This document shows, one piece after another, positions 34,933 to 47,762 of a stretch of 64,000 nucleotides of DNA. The stretch is from Cucumis sativus. Its lineage: Eukaryota > Streptophyta > Magnoliopsida > Cucurbitales > Cucurbitaceae. Within the stretch, counting starts at the first letter, position 1, and every line of letters begins with the position of its first letter. The notes under the pieces were generated by a model, which worked only from the letters and a program-made list of their open reading frames with translations, ran no database searches and was not told where the DNA came from. The position numbers were made by a program, and so were the translations under genes. Location of the stretch: NCBI RefSeq assembly GCF_000004075.3, contig NC_026657.2:21944501-22008500 (forward strand), in the 5' to 3' direction.

Positions 34933-37448
34933 TAAACAATCGTAAGACATTTTTGGGAACATTATGTAAATGAAAACAATTCTAGTAGAAATCCTACCAA
35001 CAAAATCATAACCAAAATATTATCATATATTTACAAAAATATTTATAGTAAAGTATGATTTTGTATATCTACGATTCTCAACATCTAAGATTTCAGTTGT
35101 CTACATTTTCAAAAAAACAAAAGAACCCTAAAGATTTAATTGAATTCTAACCATACTGATGAAAATATTTTTTTAGTTCGAAATCTAAAAGAGAGGTTTT
35201 TAAAAATTTTAGGACCAAACTAATACAAGATACAAAATAATAAACTTTTGTAACACACACCCCTTTGTCCATTTGGATGTCATATATGTTGGACGATTAT
35301 ATGTATGAAATTATCCAAAATAATTGGATTTGAGTTTCACCATCGAAATAGAACACTTTTTGAAAAGTCATGGGAATATTGCTTCCTTTTGGTCCATCTT
35401 GGTTGAGATCAAGTTCGATATTACAAAGTAAACGTTTGCCATTCAAATTAGATTATATTGGGCAATTACAAAATTACCTTTGAATTAAAACCCTTTCAAA
35501 CCTTGATTTTACTAATCAATTTTCGGATTGTGCCCAATTTTTTCATTTATTTGTTCTCAAAATCACTCAAGTCCACTGTTTTTCCTGTGCTCAAAACAGT
35601 ATAGTGCATCTTTAAGCTTCAGTTTGTAGAGGTATTCAACTTTTAACGAATATCTTTGCATTTGTGTTATGGTTGGTTAGATTTTTTCTTGTTTGCAAAA
35701 TTTGAGAAATTTGGTCTATGCTGTTGATTATTATTTTAATTTTATATTTTGTGTTTTGATATTATGTAGGTTGGTTTTCATTCAATGAATCAGTAACTTT
35801 ATCCCACTGTGTGCCTGTTATGGTCATGAATCTTAACTGAGGTTGGATGAAATAGTCAATTTTAATGCATTATGTGTGAGAACTCCAACTATATTTATCC
35901 CAAGAATGTCCCTTACATGTTGCACATAATGCATTAAAAACACTAATCTAATGGCATATTGGTGTAAATGTCCCGAGTTCTTTAATAAAATAAAATGTCT
36001 CATTCTCGACATGGTTTTCCTCTAGTTTGTCCCAAGATTGTAAACAAATTCTTCACAAATGTGTGTGTTTGTTTTTTTTTTCTTTTGTTTTATGTTATAA
36101 TGGATATTCTACGTGCTTTTTGTATGTTTTACGTTTTGTAGATGACTGGTTATCAAAACCCACATTTTTTACTTCTATAGACCGATTTGACATGTTGTTA
36201 CCATTTTGCTAAAACCGTCACCAACATAAAGAAGAAGTTAACACTTAGATTGTTGTATATTTTCAAGCAAACAATTTTTTTTGTCATTTTCAAACATTAA
36301 AATAGTGTTTAACGAGCCTTTGTGTCATTCTATTTTGTTGAGGGAAGTGCAACATGATAAGGATGTTATTAGTTTTAAGTTATTGGATAACAACTAACAA
36401 GGTCTTCTTGGAGCGGGATGAGTTTGACATAGACATGATGTTCAGTTCAAATAGGATAACGATCCAAAGCTTAGACAATTATACTTGGATGATAGAACAA
36501 ATAAATTGAAATCCGATCCGTAATTATAACTTGGCAATGAGACTATAAGTTAAAACAGAGACAATGAGACTATAAGTTAAAACAGAGACCTCAAATTATT
36601 GACACTATTACCACGAAATTAACGACAAAAACATTTTTTCAAAAATTAATATCCTATATTTACCTTATTTTCCTTGATTCTTTTTTTTTTGCCAAAATAT
36701 GGAAAGTGAGGGTTGCAGTAGAACCAAAGACTTGGGAAACTACATTTTTTGGAGTTATGGAAACTTCTTGCACAAACTACATTTTTTTTTTTTTTTTGAG
36801 TTGTTATGGAAACTTCTGGCCCAAGTCAATGAGATTTTGTAGTTTTATTAAAAGAATAATATAAAAAATTAATTAATTAAAAATCTTCCAGAAAAACTTA
36901 GCTTACCTTTCCCTCGTGTCCATTTGACAAACATAATAAACATCTCAACTTCATATTTTACCATTCAATTGTGAGCTTGTGAGAATACCAAGAGGAAAGT
37001 CCCAATATAATTTTAAAATTAATTGGGTGAAAGTTATCATTTAAGTGGACAATACTAAGATGCAAACCATTTACTTGTGTTTGGCCTTTCTACATACATC
37101 TTTTGATGTTCACTTTGTAAAAGTAATTTTCAGTAAATATCCCTAAACTATTGCTCAGCCTTTGATGTTCTCTGCTCTAATGTCTACCAAAATTTCAATA
37201 TTCCAACTTTAGATTTGATGCAAATTTTCAGAATGCATAATGCAATAGAATCACTCACTCTAATTTATAAGACAAGTTCACAATATGTGTCAACAGAATA
37301 GAGAATGGAGAATGAATATACAAAGCAAAGAATTTAAAGTTCTGTCGCATCGCATTGTATTGCATTGTTAATGCCAAAATTCAGGGTTGTTGGGGTAGAA
37401 ATATTTACAAGAAATTATAAAGTAAGGGAAGAATGAACGAATATTGAA
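34933..37448. repeat. AT-rich intergenic DNA with a small tandem duplication
   Basis: No gene supported. A perfect 27-bp duplication (CAATGAGACTATAAGTTAAA plus ACAGAGA) lies at 36534-36588. Poly-T tracts occur near 36070 and 36783. The last 100 bases include the 3' UTR of the DUF1645 gene. Confidence 0.55.
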
Positions 37449-38291
37449 TTAGAAAGGATGAACATTTTTGGTGAATCCATTGACGGTGGTGAAGAAGCCA
37501 ACCAAATCCTGGCGGTAGGGGAGATAGGACTTGTGTTTGTGGACTTGCTTCTTCTGGGCTCTGCCATTAACGTAGTGAGTCCGATGGGGAGAGGATGATG
37601 TTTGAGGTTGTTGAAGCTGCTTGTGGGGGCTGTTGTTTTTGGAGGAAGAATTGGGGGAACTGGAACTAGAGGTAGAGGAGGAGGGATGATTATTGTTCAA
37701 GAAAACGAAGGCGTTTTTGCCATCACTGCTGCTTCGGTGCACCGTCATAAAGTCCCGGAATCTCCAAAGCTTGGAGAAGCCAGTGGAGTTGCTCTTCTTC
37801 CCGAGCTCTGCCGTAGCCGGAGACCACTCGCAGTAGGTGCCCTCAATAGCTCCCTCCGACTCCGATATGGGTGCGAGATCAGTATCAGGCTTTTCCAGGA
37901 ACACCTTCCTCAAGGGCGGTGGAAGCGTTTCGTCTACAAAGAGGAGGTCCCGATTGAAGAGTGGGTAAACGGGACGGATCTGGCCGTTATAGAAGGCATC
38001 GTCGGCGCTGATTGGGGAGGAAGCATCAGGATTGGCGCACACAAAGGAGAAATCTTCATCATCTTCATTTTCTTCATCCAGTTGATGTTGTTCAGAGTTG
38101 TGGAGGTTTAATTTGTCGTGGAAAGCCAAGGATTCGATTTGGAGGTCCGTTTCCATCTGGTGGGGTTGGATGAGGTTGATGTTGGCGACGGATTTTAGGG
38201 TTTGGGAGGAGGGAAATGAAAATTGGGAATTTGTTTGTTGAGAGTCTGAAGAAGAGGGGGAGGAGGAGGGGGAAAGGGTAAGTATAAGCAT
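37449..38291 (-). CDS. DUF1645 family protein
   Basis: Intronless frame of up to 280 codons. The hallmark of plant DUF1645 (PF07816) is at residues 81-113: FSFVCANPDASSPISADDAF followed by NGQIRPVYPLFN. Further family features are LFVDETLPPPLRKVFLEKP (about 117-135) and LWRFRDFMTVHRSSSDGKNA (about 174-193). A Ser/Asn-rich low-complexity region follows (about 203-238), then the C-terminal LPYRQDLVGFFTTVNGF. Two starts are possible: Met1 at 38291, preceded by a Ser-rich leader, and Met46 at 38156 (METDLQIESLAF). Family members usually start shortly before an acidic stretch like the one here, so Met46 is plausible. The molecular role of the family is not settled; a rice member (OsSGL) affects grain size and stress response. 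The gene is GC-rich compared with its flanks. Confidence 0.9.
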   Translation of the reverse strand: MLILTLSPSSSPSSSDSQQTNSQFSFPSSQTLKSVANINLIQPHQMETDLQIESLAFHDKLNLHNSEQHQLDEENEDDEDFSFVCANPDASSPISADDAFYNGQIRPVYPLFNRDLLFVDETLPPPLRKVFLEKPDTDLAPISESEGAIEGTYCEWSPATAELGKKSNSTGFSKLWRFRDFMTVHRSSSDGKNAFVFLNNNHPSSSTSSSSSPNSSSKNNSPHKQLQQPQTSSSPHRTHYVNGRAQKKQVHKHKSYLPYRQDLVGFFTTVNGFTKNVHPF

Positions 38292-41200
38292 AACCGCGTG
38301 AGGGTGAGTGGGTATTTATGAAGGTTGTTGCTTGGTGGAGACGACTAGGAAGTTTCCAATTTTGAAATTTATGTTTGTTTAATTCATCGAATCGGAACCC
38401 ACCTACTTCGCTTCTTTCCAATTAACCCGTTCATTCAAACCAGTCAATCCTTGTGTTTTCCATTCATTCAAAATGTGTAATAAAGAAAAAAAAAAGGTTT
38501 AGTTGATGTTTAAGATTTTTGGTCTCATCCACCATTATTTATTACTCATATGGGTAAGTAACAATGTATTTTTAAGAATAAAAAATGGTTAGATTGTTTT
38601 TTTTTGTTTGTGAATAAGGGTATGAATAAAGAGGAAATAGATTGGGGTTAAAAGAGTTGTATCAAGGCTCTCCTTTGTTTAGCCTTTTCGTGATTGGCGG
38701 CGGATGAGAAATGGTATGGGTGCTTCTCCTTCGGTTGACACGTGAAAGCTCACGCAAGCATGTAGATGCTATAGTTGTAGATAGAAAGAAAGCGAGTGAG
38801 AGAGGAGCATGCATTCTTGATTCTTCTTCTTCATCAGCAAGTCTAAGTCAACTGATAATGCAATCTTCTGGAAAGCGGATGCCTTTTGCTTTCTTTTTTA
38901 CTTTTCTTCCCTTTCACATCTCTTTGTTTATGGCTTCTTCCTTAAGCATTTTGAACTATTCTATTTCTTTTTTTTTTTATTTTATTTTTATTTCATCCTT
39001 TTTTTAAAAAAATATCTCAATCTCTCCATATTCATATTGATCTTATTTATTTTAATTAAATCTAAGGTCTTTGTAGTTGACTTTACCTTCTTTCTTTTTT
39101 TTGTTGTCATTGCTTATCAAATTAATGTAGTCATTACAAAAGTATAAAATACTTATCAAAACTACATAGCTTTAGCTTTCAATATCATAAACCAATTTCA
39201 AATTATTTGTGGAACTTATCACATTGTTTTTTTTTTTTTATTAACAAATGAATGCTTAATCTACTTCTACATTATTGTCTTTCTTATGAGTAAAACAAAA
39301 GATGATTGTGTGGTCAATCAAGTGCCAGCATAGAGAGTCATTTTGTGTATTTTTTTTTACTCCCGCATGACTCATATATACTCGTATAATTAACAAACAA
39401 AAAAAATAACAAATCTTTTAAAACTTTTATAGCAAAACTGTCAATTGTAAATTTTCTTTTTTTCTTGACTTTTTTATACTCGATTATACGAAAATTCACT
39501 TCTTATAGTGTATTTAAATAATTCAAAGAATGAGACAAAAATATCACAGAGATAAATTCAGCTTTGGTAAATCTTAATTAAATATGATACTTTATTTTAG
39601 GAGAATATTGCACTCCACCACCATCCCTAAAAAATATGGTTGTATTTCTATAATTTAATTTCTACCAGATTTTCGAATTCTTAGGATTTAAATCAATTTG
39701 AATTCAAATCTTACCTCATATCCCTAAACTAACAACGAACATAAATTCTTAATAACAATTTGAATTTAAAATTTAAAATTAAATTGTTATAATTTAAAAA
39801 TGAACGACTTATATTCCAAAATATTTATAAAAAAGGTTATTAAAATAATACATAAGACATATTTACGTTTCTCTACACCTAATGAAGAAAAATTAAAAGG
39901 AAAGAAGAAATGTGAAGAAGAAAATAAAAAATTATTATACAAATTACGTTTATCTTTTGAGGCTTTCCAAAATAGCAGAGATCACAACAATGACAACTTT
40001 TAAAAAATTGAACGATTTCAAGTTATAATTGCTACATACCAAAATGAAGAACTATAATGATGTTTTTAAAAATTTTCCCTTAAGAATCAGAGAGCAAAGT
40101 ACCAAAAGAAGAAATGCATATATAGAAGAGAATCCATTGAAGAAGCTCACATTTTGGCCTATTGAGAGTTCAAATGAATCTTGAATGTATGAAGAACTAA
40201 CCGATTTGAGTGAAACGTACGACAAATATTTTGAATGGGACGAATCATTACCTGCAAATGATTGAAGATTTTCAAACAGACAAAGTCAAGGGATGAAGTT
40301 AGGGCACACTTGAAGAATTGGAAGGTTTTGAAGCTGATTTTGAAGATTTTTGGTGGAACAAAAGCGAAAGATAGGTAACGGAAGATATTGGAGATGCAGT
40401 CAGAAGATCTTTCAAAATTTTATAAGCTTTCAATGCCCGCATGGTTTGAAGGATATGTGAAATGGATGCAGGGTTTAGGTGAAGCTTCGTTGTTGATATG
40501 TGTTATTTTTTAGTTTTTGGAAAAAAATTAGATTTTTCATAGGTTTTAATTGTGTGTGGGATGTTTTATTTAATTATAGAGTATTCTAAGTTTATTGAAC
40601 CATTGTATTTAAGATTCAAGCTTTTCACATAGGTAGGAGACATTGTTCAAGTTTTTTTTCTTCTTCAAATTTGTATGTTTTACTATTTTATAAATTTTAA
40701 AATAATTTTATCATTTATTCAAACTAAACCTCCTATTTTCGTCATTCATCTTCTGAACTCTTGTTATCAACTTTATTTTGTAGACTTCCTAAAATCCATG
40801 AAAAGAACTTGTTGTGGTATATCGAGATATCCAAACAAATGGAAGTCGATACTGATAGAGAGAAAATAACATCATATTAGTATTATATCAACATGTGATC
40901 TCCTACTTTGATAAATATATTAAACAATTGATTGACAAAGAAAGAAAAAAAAAGAGAAAGAAACAAATAAACTATGGTTGTGGTAAATTGAAGTAGATGT
41001 TAAGGTTGGCAAAATGGCAACATGTTTCCACCATTGTAGAGTAGCTAACTTTTTGGATATGGGCTTGGTGGAGTCAAGCTACGACCATCAATTTATTGCC
41101 TCCATCACAATACAATATAAATAATTGGTTTATAAATAGTATATATGAAACAGTATATTATATATTTTATGAATGGAAGATTATGCTATCAATTTGTTAA

Positions 41201-41560
41201 AATGCTTTATAAATGGTATATATAAAATATATGTATTATGCAATAGTATATATATAATGATTTTAAAAAAAATATTGATCCGTTACATAATATGTGTATG
41301 CAGTGGTATATAATTTCAGTAAGAAAAAATTACATGACTAAAAAAAAATTGTGAATGTATTATTGAATATATGCAGTAGTATATATGAAATAGAACACAA
41401 AACATAAATGTATTATTCACTAGCATATGTGTAAATTTTTTTAAAAAAAACTACATAACATATATATAATCTGTGTATAGAGTGGTATATCGAACATGAT
41501 AGAAACATAAACTGAAAAATATAAAATTAAACAAAATAGGAAGAACATGATTAGAATATG
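38292..41560. other. Long AT-rich intergenic region
   Basis: Contains the promoter side of the DUF1645 gene (38292-38460) and then AT-rich DNA. Around 40080-40500 the sequence is less AT-rich and codon-like in short pieces (for example MPAWFEGYVKWMQ, 40435-40473, plus strand), perhaps a transposon relic, but frames are short and broken. 41100-41500 is a degenerate array of phrases such as GCAGTGGTATATA and ATGTATTATTGAATATAT. Confidence 0.45.
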
Positions 41561-41573
41561 CAATCGTTGTCGA

Positions 41574-41766
41574 AAGAAAAGACTGAAAAAATTGAAGGAT
41601 GAAGTCATTGCTAGTAAATGATTGAAGCACTCAGATTATTAACGTGATATGAATAATATGAAGTCATTGCAGCCATAAGAAAAGATAGAAAAAAATTGAA
41701 GGATGAACATGTTGTCGACAACGGATAAAAGTACTGAGATTATTAACGTAGTATGTATAATATGAT
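41574..41766. repeat. Tandem duplication of about 103 bp
   Basis: AAGAAAAGACTGAAAAAATT, GAAGGATGAAG and CAGATTATTAACGTGATATG in the first unit (from 41574) recur as AAGAAAAGATAGAAAAAAAT, GAAGGATGAAC and GAGATTATTAACGTAGTATG in the second (from 41676). Confidence 0.85.
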
Positions 41767-43360
41767 ATAAAGTTATACCGATAATTAAAAAAGATTTTGG
41801 TTTATACTTAATTAAAAAACTATTTCTAATTTATTTTCGATAATAAAATTAGACATTAATTAAATATATACATTTTTATAATAAATTGTATATAATGTAT
41901 TTGTGAATAAAAAATAATTTAAATTTAATTTCGAAAATCATATATAATTAATAATAATAGAGTTATAATTGTCTAAAAAATATACGAAATTCTAATGAAG
42001 AAAATAAATTTTAATTCAAAATATTTGTGAAATTTTATAGTTAATTTAAATCTTTTATCTAAATCATTTTATATATCAACTACAACAAAATATTTGTGGC
42101 GTTGAACTTGAACAAATGTTTTATTTTTTGTTGATTTGATGTGATGTGGTTCAATCTCTAGAATTTGATCATTTGATTCTCTCTCGATTCCACTTACGCT
42201 TGATTTGAGGAAACGGAGCACGCGACGTTCTTGAAGTTGAAGTCTTAGAAAAAAGTTTGTATCTTCAAAGAAGTTTCAATCTTCGAAGGAAGTTGAAGTC
42301 TTGAAAGAAAACTTATAGAAGTTAAAGTCTTGGAAGAAAGCTTATGGGCTTAAGTTTAGTTGATTCATAGACCAGAGCTATGGGCTCAATCACATTGATT
42401 TGAGTCATATTTATCGTTTATGCTCAATTAAGTTTGTTTTTGGGCTCAATTAAACTTAATTCAAGTAAATAATATTTAATCGAACCAAAATAGTTAATTT
42501 GATCAAACGGTCATGATAAAAACATGTGACATTATCGTAGTTGACCAATTTATGTTTTCAATTTAAATTTGGAACACATCAACTTTTTAATTAGTTTCAA
42601 ATTCAATTATTTACACTTTTCACTGTCAATTTAATAAATGATATGACAATTTGTGATTGCTTTCAAAATTTTCTACTCAACGACGTTAATTTGGCTAAAA
42701 ATAAAAAATGTGTATGAAAAAAAATATGGAAATTACAAATAAAAAATTATAGGAAAATAAATATAAATTTTAGAAAGTAGGGAAAACTAAATGTTTATGA
42801 TTATAAAAGAAAGAACAATGTGAACAAAAAGAATGAAGCAAAACAAAGAGAAAAGTAAAGAAGTGGGAAAGTAAAAGAATAACAATTAAACACAATTAAT
42901 TGTGATGTGTCTTTCAAAAGTTCACCACCATATTTGTTGTATAGATTATAATATGAAATTCAAATAAGAGTTACATGAAAATTAGTAACTATGTATGTTT
43001 ATAACATATAACAATATTTACACCATTTACTATTTAATCTTACTAATTTGTGTATATATATAAAAGAGTATATAGATTGAATAAACTAAAAAGATACATC
43101 AATGCCAATAATAGTTGAGATAATTTCTTTAGAAATCAATAACAATTTCTAATTATATGACTTCAATGGACTACCCACATTTTGATTGTTTAACATTCCT
43201 TTTAAGTATAATAGATTATCCACGAGTTATTATTATATGGTGTTCATAAAAAGCAATTATGATGCTTTAAAATAATGGGACCTTGTGCATTATAAAAAAA
43301 ACATGCTTTTAACACTCAGTATTATTTAACACCAATAATTAAAAAAAAAAAAAAACTAGT
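41767..43360. other. AT-rich intergenic DNA with an LTR-like stretch
   Basis: 42110-42500 has the feel of a retrotransposon LTR fragment: repeated GAAGTTGAAGTCTT/GAAAGAAAACTT phrases, then GGGCTCAATCACATTGATTT and GGGCTCAATTAAACTTAATT. No partner copy lies in the window, so it remains a guess. The rest is AT-rich with no gene. Confidence 0.35.
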
Positions 43361-44086
43361 TGCTAGAACTTGAAATTTGAGTCCATTAAATTCAGCCACA
43401 TCATCACACCAAATGCTGTGGTAATTATATTTTTTTATTGAATTTTGATAATTAAATTTACTTAACTCAACCCAATTCATGTCAAATAAACAAATGGACT
43501 CAAGTTTAAGTCCAAAAAGCATATGAGCCAAAGTCCAAACCCAACAAACAAATGGACTCAAGTCCAAGTCCAAGTCCAAGTCCAACAAACAAACAGGCTC
43601 AAATCCAAGTTCAAGAAACAAATGAGCCCAAGTCTAAGCCCATAAAATTTTTCTATAAATAGATACCTTTGTCACTCATTTGAATGGATCTTTCGTTGAA
43701 GGAAGAATTGAAACTCTTAAGTAAAATTGAAGATTCAAACTTCTATAAAGCTCTCAAAATGTGCAAGTTCTTATCAACTTCAAGATCATCATCTTCTGAA
43801 AGATTTAATACTTGGAAGATCAAACTTTTTTTTAATTCCAGAAGATTGAAGGTCAAATAGACTTGCAACTTGAACATTATCCTAAAGACCAAAGATCAAT
43901 AAATTCTAAGTTTTTAACTTGTATTCGAGAGAAAACATCAACAGAGTAAATACTAGAGACTGTATTCACAGTATTCATCAATATATCAAAGTTCAATTCC
44001 ACGAAATATATTTCTTTGAAATCTCATGTGGTGAGATAATTTCTACCTTTCATCTCTTTCTCTTTTGAAGAACATCTAAAAAAATT

Positions 44087-46272
44087 ATGACATCCCATGG
44101 CAACACTTCCAAAGCACCAAGTGACATCGACAAGCAGCCAAATACTCGCAGCCCCTCAAGGGAGACTCAATCATATGAGGAAATGCCATCCTCTGAGGTT
44201 GCAAAGAACAATTGGGAACAACTGTCTAAGCCACCAAAATGTGGAATTATAATCAAAGAAAATGTTGTGATTAATGAACAAATTTCCTCTTGTAAACGCT
44301 CGAATGAGGAGATGCCTCATCCAAATATCATGTTAGTTATGGTGACTGGCGTGGGTACAAGTGAAGACAGAATGACTGAGCTTGAAAAGAAGATCAACAT
44401 GCTCATGAAGGCCGTTGAAGAAAAGGATAATGAGATTGCATCTCTCAAGAATCACATCGAACGTCGTGATGCTGTTGAATCAAGTCATACACATACTGTC
44501 AAAAATACTGACAAAGGGAAGACAATTATGCAAGAAAGTCAACCACAAAATTCGACCTCAACTACATCACTGTCTATTCAATAGTTGCAGGAGATGATTG
44601 TAAGCTCCATCAAAACTCAATATGGTGGACTCTATATTCCAAACCATATACGAAGAGTGTCGACAATCTCATAATGCCCAATGGATACCAACCATCCAAG
44701 TTTCAACAATTTAATGGAAAAGGTAACCCAAGATAGCACGTTGTTCACTTCATTGAAACATGTGAAACTGCTGGTACGAAAGGAGATTTGCAGGTAAAAC
44801 AGTTCGTTTGAACTTTGAAAGAAAACGCCTTTGACTAGTACATCGACTTGGAACATGAATCCATTGATAGTTGGGAGCAACTTGAGAGAAACTTTCTCGA
44901 TCGCTTCTACAGCACCTGACGTATCATCAACATGATGGAGTTGACAAATATCACACAGCAAAAGGGGGAGCCAGTCATCGACTACATAAACCGATGGAGA
45001 GCTCTAAGCCTAGACTGTAAAGACAAGATCACAGAAATGTCTGCAGTTGAGATGTGCACCCAAGTCATGCATTAAGAACTTTTCTATATTTTGTAGAGGA
45101 TAAAACCACGCACGTTTGAAGAGTTGGCTACTTGTGCTCATGATATGGAACTAAGTATCGCACGCAGATGATCAAAACATTTATTGGCTTAAAAAATGAG
45201 GAGTGACAAAAATGAAATTGATGACACTAAAAAGAACGTAAATAGTGTCATAAATGAGTGTATGGTTGTTCATGCAACTCCTTTGAAATCCTTCTCCGAA
45301 AGAAAAGAAACAAAAATTGAAACAAAGCATGATGGCGACGAAAAGCGACACCCAACTCTTAGAGAAAGACAGGAAAAAGTTTATCAATTTCCTGACTCTG
45401 ATGTTGCAGACATATTAGACCAGAGGCTAGACAAGCAACTTATTCAACTGCCAGAATACAAACGACCGAAACAAGATGAAAAAATAGAGGATCCTAAATA
45501 TTATAAGTACCATTGGATCATTAGTCACCCTGTTGGAAAGTGTTTCGTGTTGAAAGAGCTGATTCTAAAGTTGGCTCGTGAAAAGAAGATCGAGTTGGAT
45601 ATCGATGAAGTAGCTCAGACGAATCATGTTGTAGTCGAGATGACTTTAAGTGTTCCACCATCAACACAACTTTATGATCAAAGGAAAAACTTAATTCAGT
45701 TTGGAACTTTTGAACCTATAGTTGTTCAATTCCATCAAAGGATCGTGACGACATACTCTACAAAAAAAGAAGAGCCTGTTGAAGATGATGACGGATGATG
45801 GATAGTTGTGACTTGCCGAAAAGGAAGACAACCAAATTTCATTCAACAGAAGTCGTCATTCAGTCAAAAGCATGCAAAAGGGAGCATCTCCCATAAAAAG
45901 AAGGAAAAAAGAAACAAGAAGATGTGGAAGCCTAAACTTGTCAAAGGAAAAGACGAGGACTTCTTTCAGCCTTGATGGTCGATAACTTTGAGAGAATTCC
46001 TCCTAAGAAGCTTCCTTGATGTTCATCCTAAGGAAGTATTAGAAGTCACTGCATGTCATGCTGTCAGTATAACAGAAGTCAACAACAATTGTACATCTTC
46101 TGAAGAAATCGACAATTCAAATGAATTTAAGCAAATGACTTCTGTCTTTGATCGTATCAAGCCGTCAACTACTCAACCTTCAGTCTTTCAAAGATTGAGT
46201 ATGACCACAAAAGAAGAAAAAATCAATGTCCAACGTCTACTTCCACTTGAACTTCAACTTTCAAAAGGCTAA
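44087..46272 (+). pseudogene. Gag-like polyprotein of the LTR element, broken
   Basis: The frame opens MTSHGNTSKAPSDIDKQPNT. A coiled-coil stretch (RMTELEKKINMLMKAVEEKD, about residues 92-111) follows, and the first stop is at 44584. Downstream, pieces in the same general order resemble a retrotransposon gag core: NGYQPSKFQQFNGKGNP, HFIETCETAGTKGDLQVKQF, SWEQLERNFLDRFY, GEPVIDYINRWRALSLDC. A longer open piece (45196-45798) contains KYYKYHWIISHPVGKCFVLK, where a zinc-knuckle-like C/H segment would lie. A last piece (45988-46272) holds VTACHAVSITEV and SVFDRIKPSTTQPSVFQRLS. I recall proteins of this type in cucurbit Ty3-type elements. Several in-frame stops between 44584 and 45195 show it is not translated whole. 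Confidence 0.8.
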
Positions 46273-46389
46273 GTATCTCCACATCGAAGAAGGATCAACC
46301 TTCAACATTTGTTTTTTTATTGACTAAAGATAACAAGCGATCATGAAGAAGAGATAAAAACTTTGAAGGTAAAATCACTTCATGAAGAA

Positions 46390-46770
46390 AACTGAGAGGA
46401 TCATCATCGTTTTTATCTTCTCATGTGTATTGCGGCTAAAAGGATCATCTTCTCCCGTGTGTTGCAGCCGAGAGGATCGTCATCTTCATCTTCTCTCGTG
46501 TGTTGCAATCGAGAGGATCATCATCTTCATCTTCTTTCGTGTGTTGCAGCCGAGAGGATCATCACCTTCATCTTCTCCCACGTGTTGCAGCCGATAAGCC
46601 ACCTTCATCTTCTCCCGTGTGTTGCGCCAGCCGATAAGCCACCTTCATCTTTCCGGTGTTGTGCCAGCCGATAAGCCGCCTTCATCTTTTTGGTGTTACG
46701 CCAGCCGATAAGCCACCTTCATCTTCCTAGTGTTGCGCCAGCCGATAAGTCATCTTCATCTTTCTGGTGT
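46390..46770 (+). repeat. Minisatellite of about 40 bp, ten units
   Basis: Inside the retroelement, after gag. Anchors AGGATC and then GATAAG recur at 46397, 46441, 46473, 46514, 46555, 46593, 46633, 46670, 46707 and 46744, with periods of 32-44 and the last four close to 37. Units read CATCTTCATCTTCTCTCGTG, TGTTGCAGCCGAGAGGATC; later units switch to GTGTTGCGCCAGCCGATAAG CCACC. The change of unit type halfway suggests two rounds of expansion. Confidence 0.9.
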
Positions 46771-47762
46771 TGCTGATATATATGTGGTCTCACTTCTCCA
46801 TCTTCAATCAAGCTTGATTTGTTTAAGCACTCCATCACCCTTAGTAGCTTAACTCCTATAAATACAACGAAGATAAGTTGTAATTAGAAAAAAATTGAAA
46901 AAAAATATAAAGAAGAAAAAAAGAAAAAAATCACTTGAAAAGAAAAAAGAAAGAAAAAAACAAAAAAACAAAAAGGAAAAAAAAAGGAAAAAGAAAAATA
47001 GAAATAAAAGGAAAAAGAAAATGTGCATTTTTAAAAATAGTAAAATAAATTAAAATATTTACAAACTATAACAAAATTTTGGATTATATCACTGATAGTC
47101 TACTATCACAATAGCATAGTAATAATTATATAGAATTTGGTATAGGTTATAAATATTTTGTAAAATCTATTATTTTTAAACATTTTCAAAAAGAAAAATA
47201 GAAAAAAGAAATTACTTTTTCAAATTTAAAAGAAAAATGTTTCTTTTTTCTCTTTTCTTTTCTTCAGCAACGGTCCCCAACTCTTTTTTCCTTCTTTTTC
47301 TTCTCTCTCCTCTTCGTCTATTCTCTCTTATTCTTCACTCTTTCTCTTCCTTTCTTTGAAATGTCAAACAGATTTGTCAATGGAGAAGCGCATAAAAAGA
47401 AGAAGAAGATATCGTCGTCATTAGTGTGTCTTCTTTAATCCTCATAGCAATGCTGGTCTCTGTTATCGTCGGCTTCAACAGTGCATCTCACGGAGAGCAT
47501 AGTAGCGACGACCGGGCAGCAAAACCACCCCTCAAATCTCATCTTCAACCAAAGCTATCCCCATTTCACAACCAACATATTATAAAGTGGGTGTTGAATT
47601 CATTTTGAAGAATAAAAAAAAAGATTATTCTAAAAAAAAGTCTAAATTTTATCTTAAATCATTAATTCATTTCAAATCTGCAAAACTTTTCAAATTTTAG
47701 TCGGGGGTAATTTAATTTTGGATTAACACAAATTTAGCTATTTTTTTTTTCAAATTAGGAGA
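46771..47762. other. Internal non-coding part of the LTR element
   Basis: Between the minisatellite and the right LTR. Includes a long A/G-rich stretch (46885-47035), which may hold the polypurine tract, and a C/T-rich leader-like segment (47230-47360). No pol domain found. Confidence 0.5.

Noticed and set aside
37602..38111. 169-codon plus-strand open frame
   Set aside because: It is antisense to the DUF1645 gene and reflects that gene's GC-rich codons.
40380..40480. MPAWFEGYVKWM phrase as a TNP2-like transposase relic
   Set aside because: The phrase is too short and the flanking frames too broken to support the assignment.
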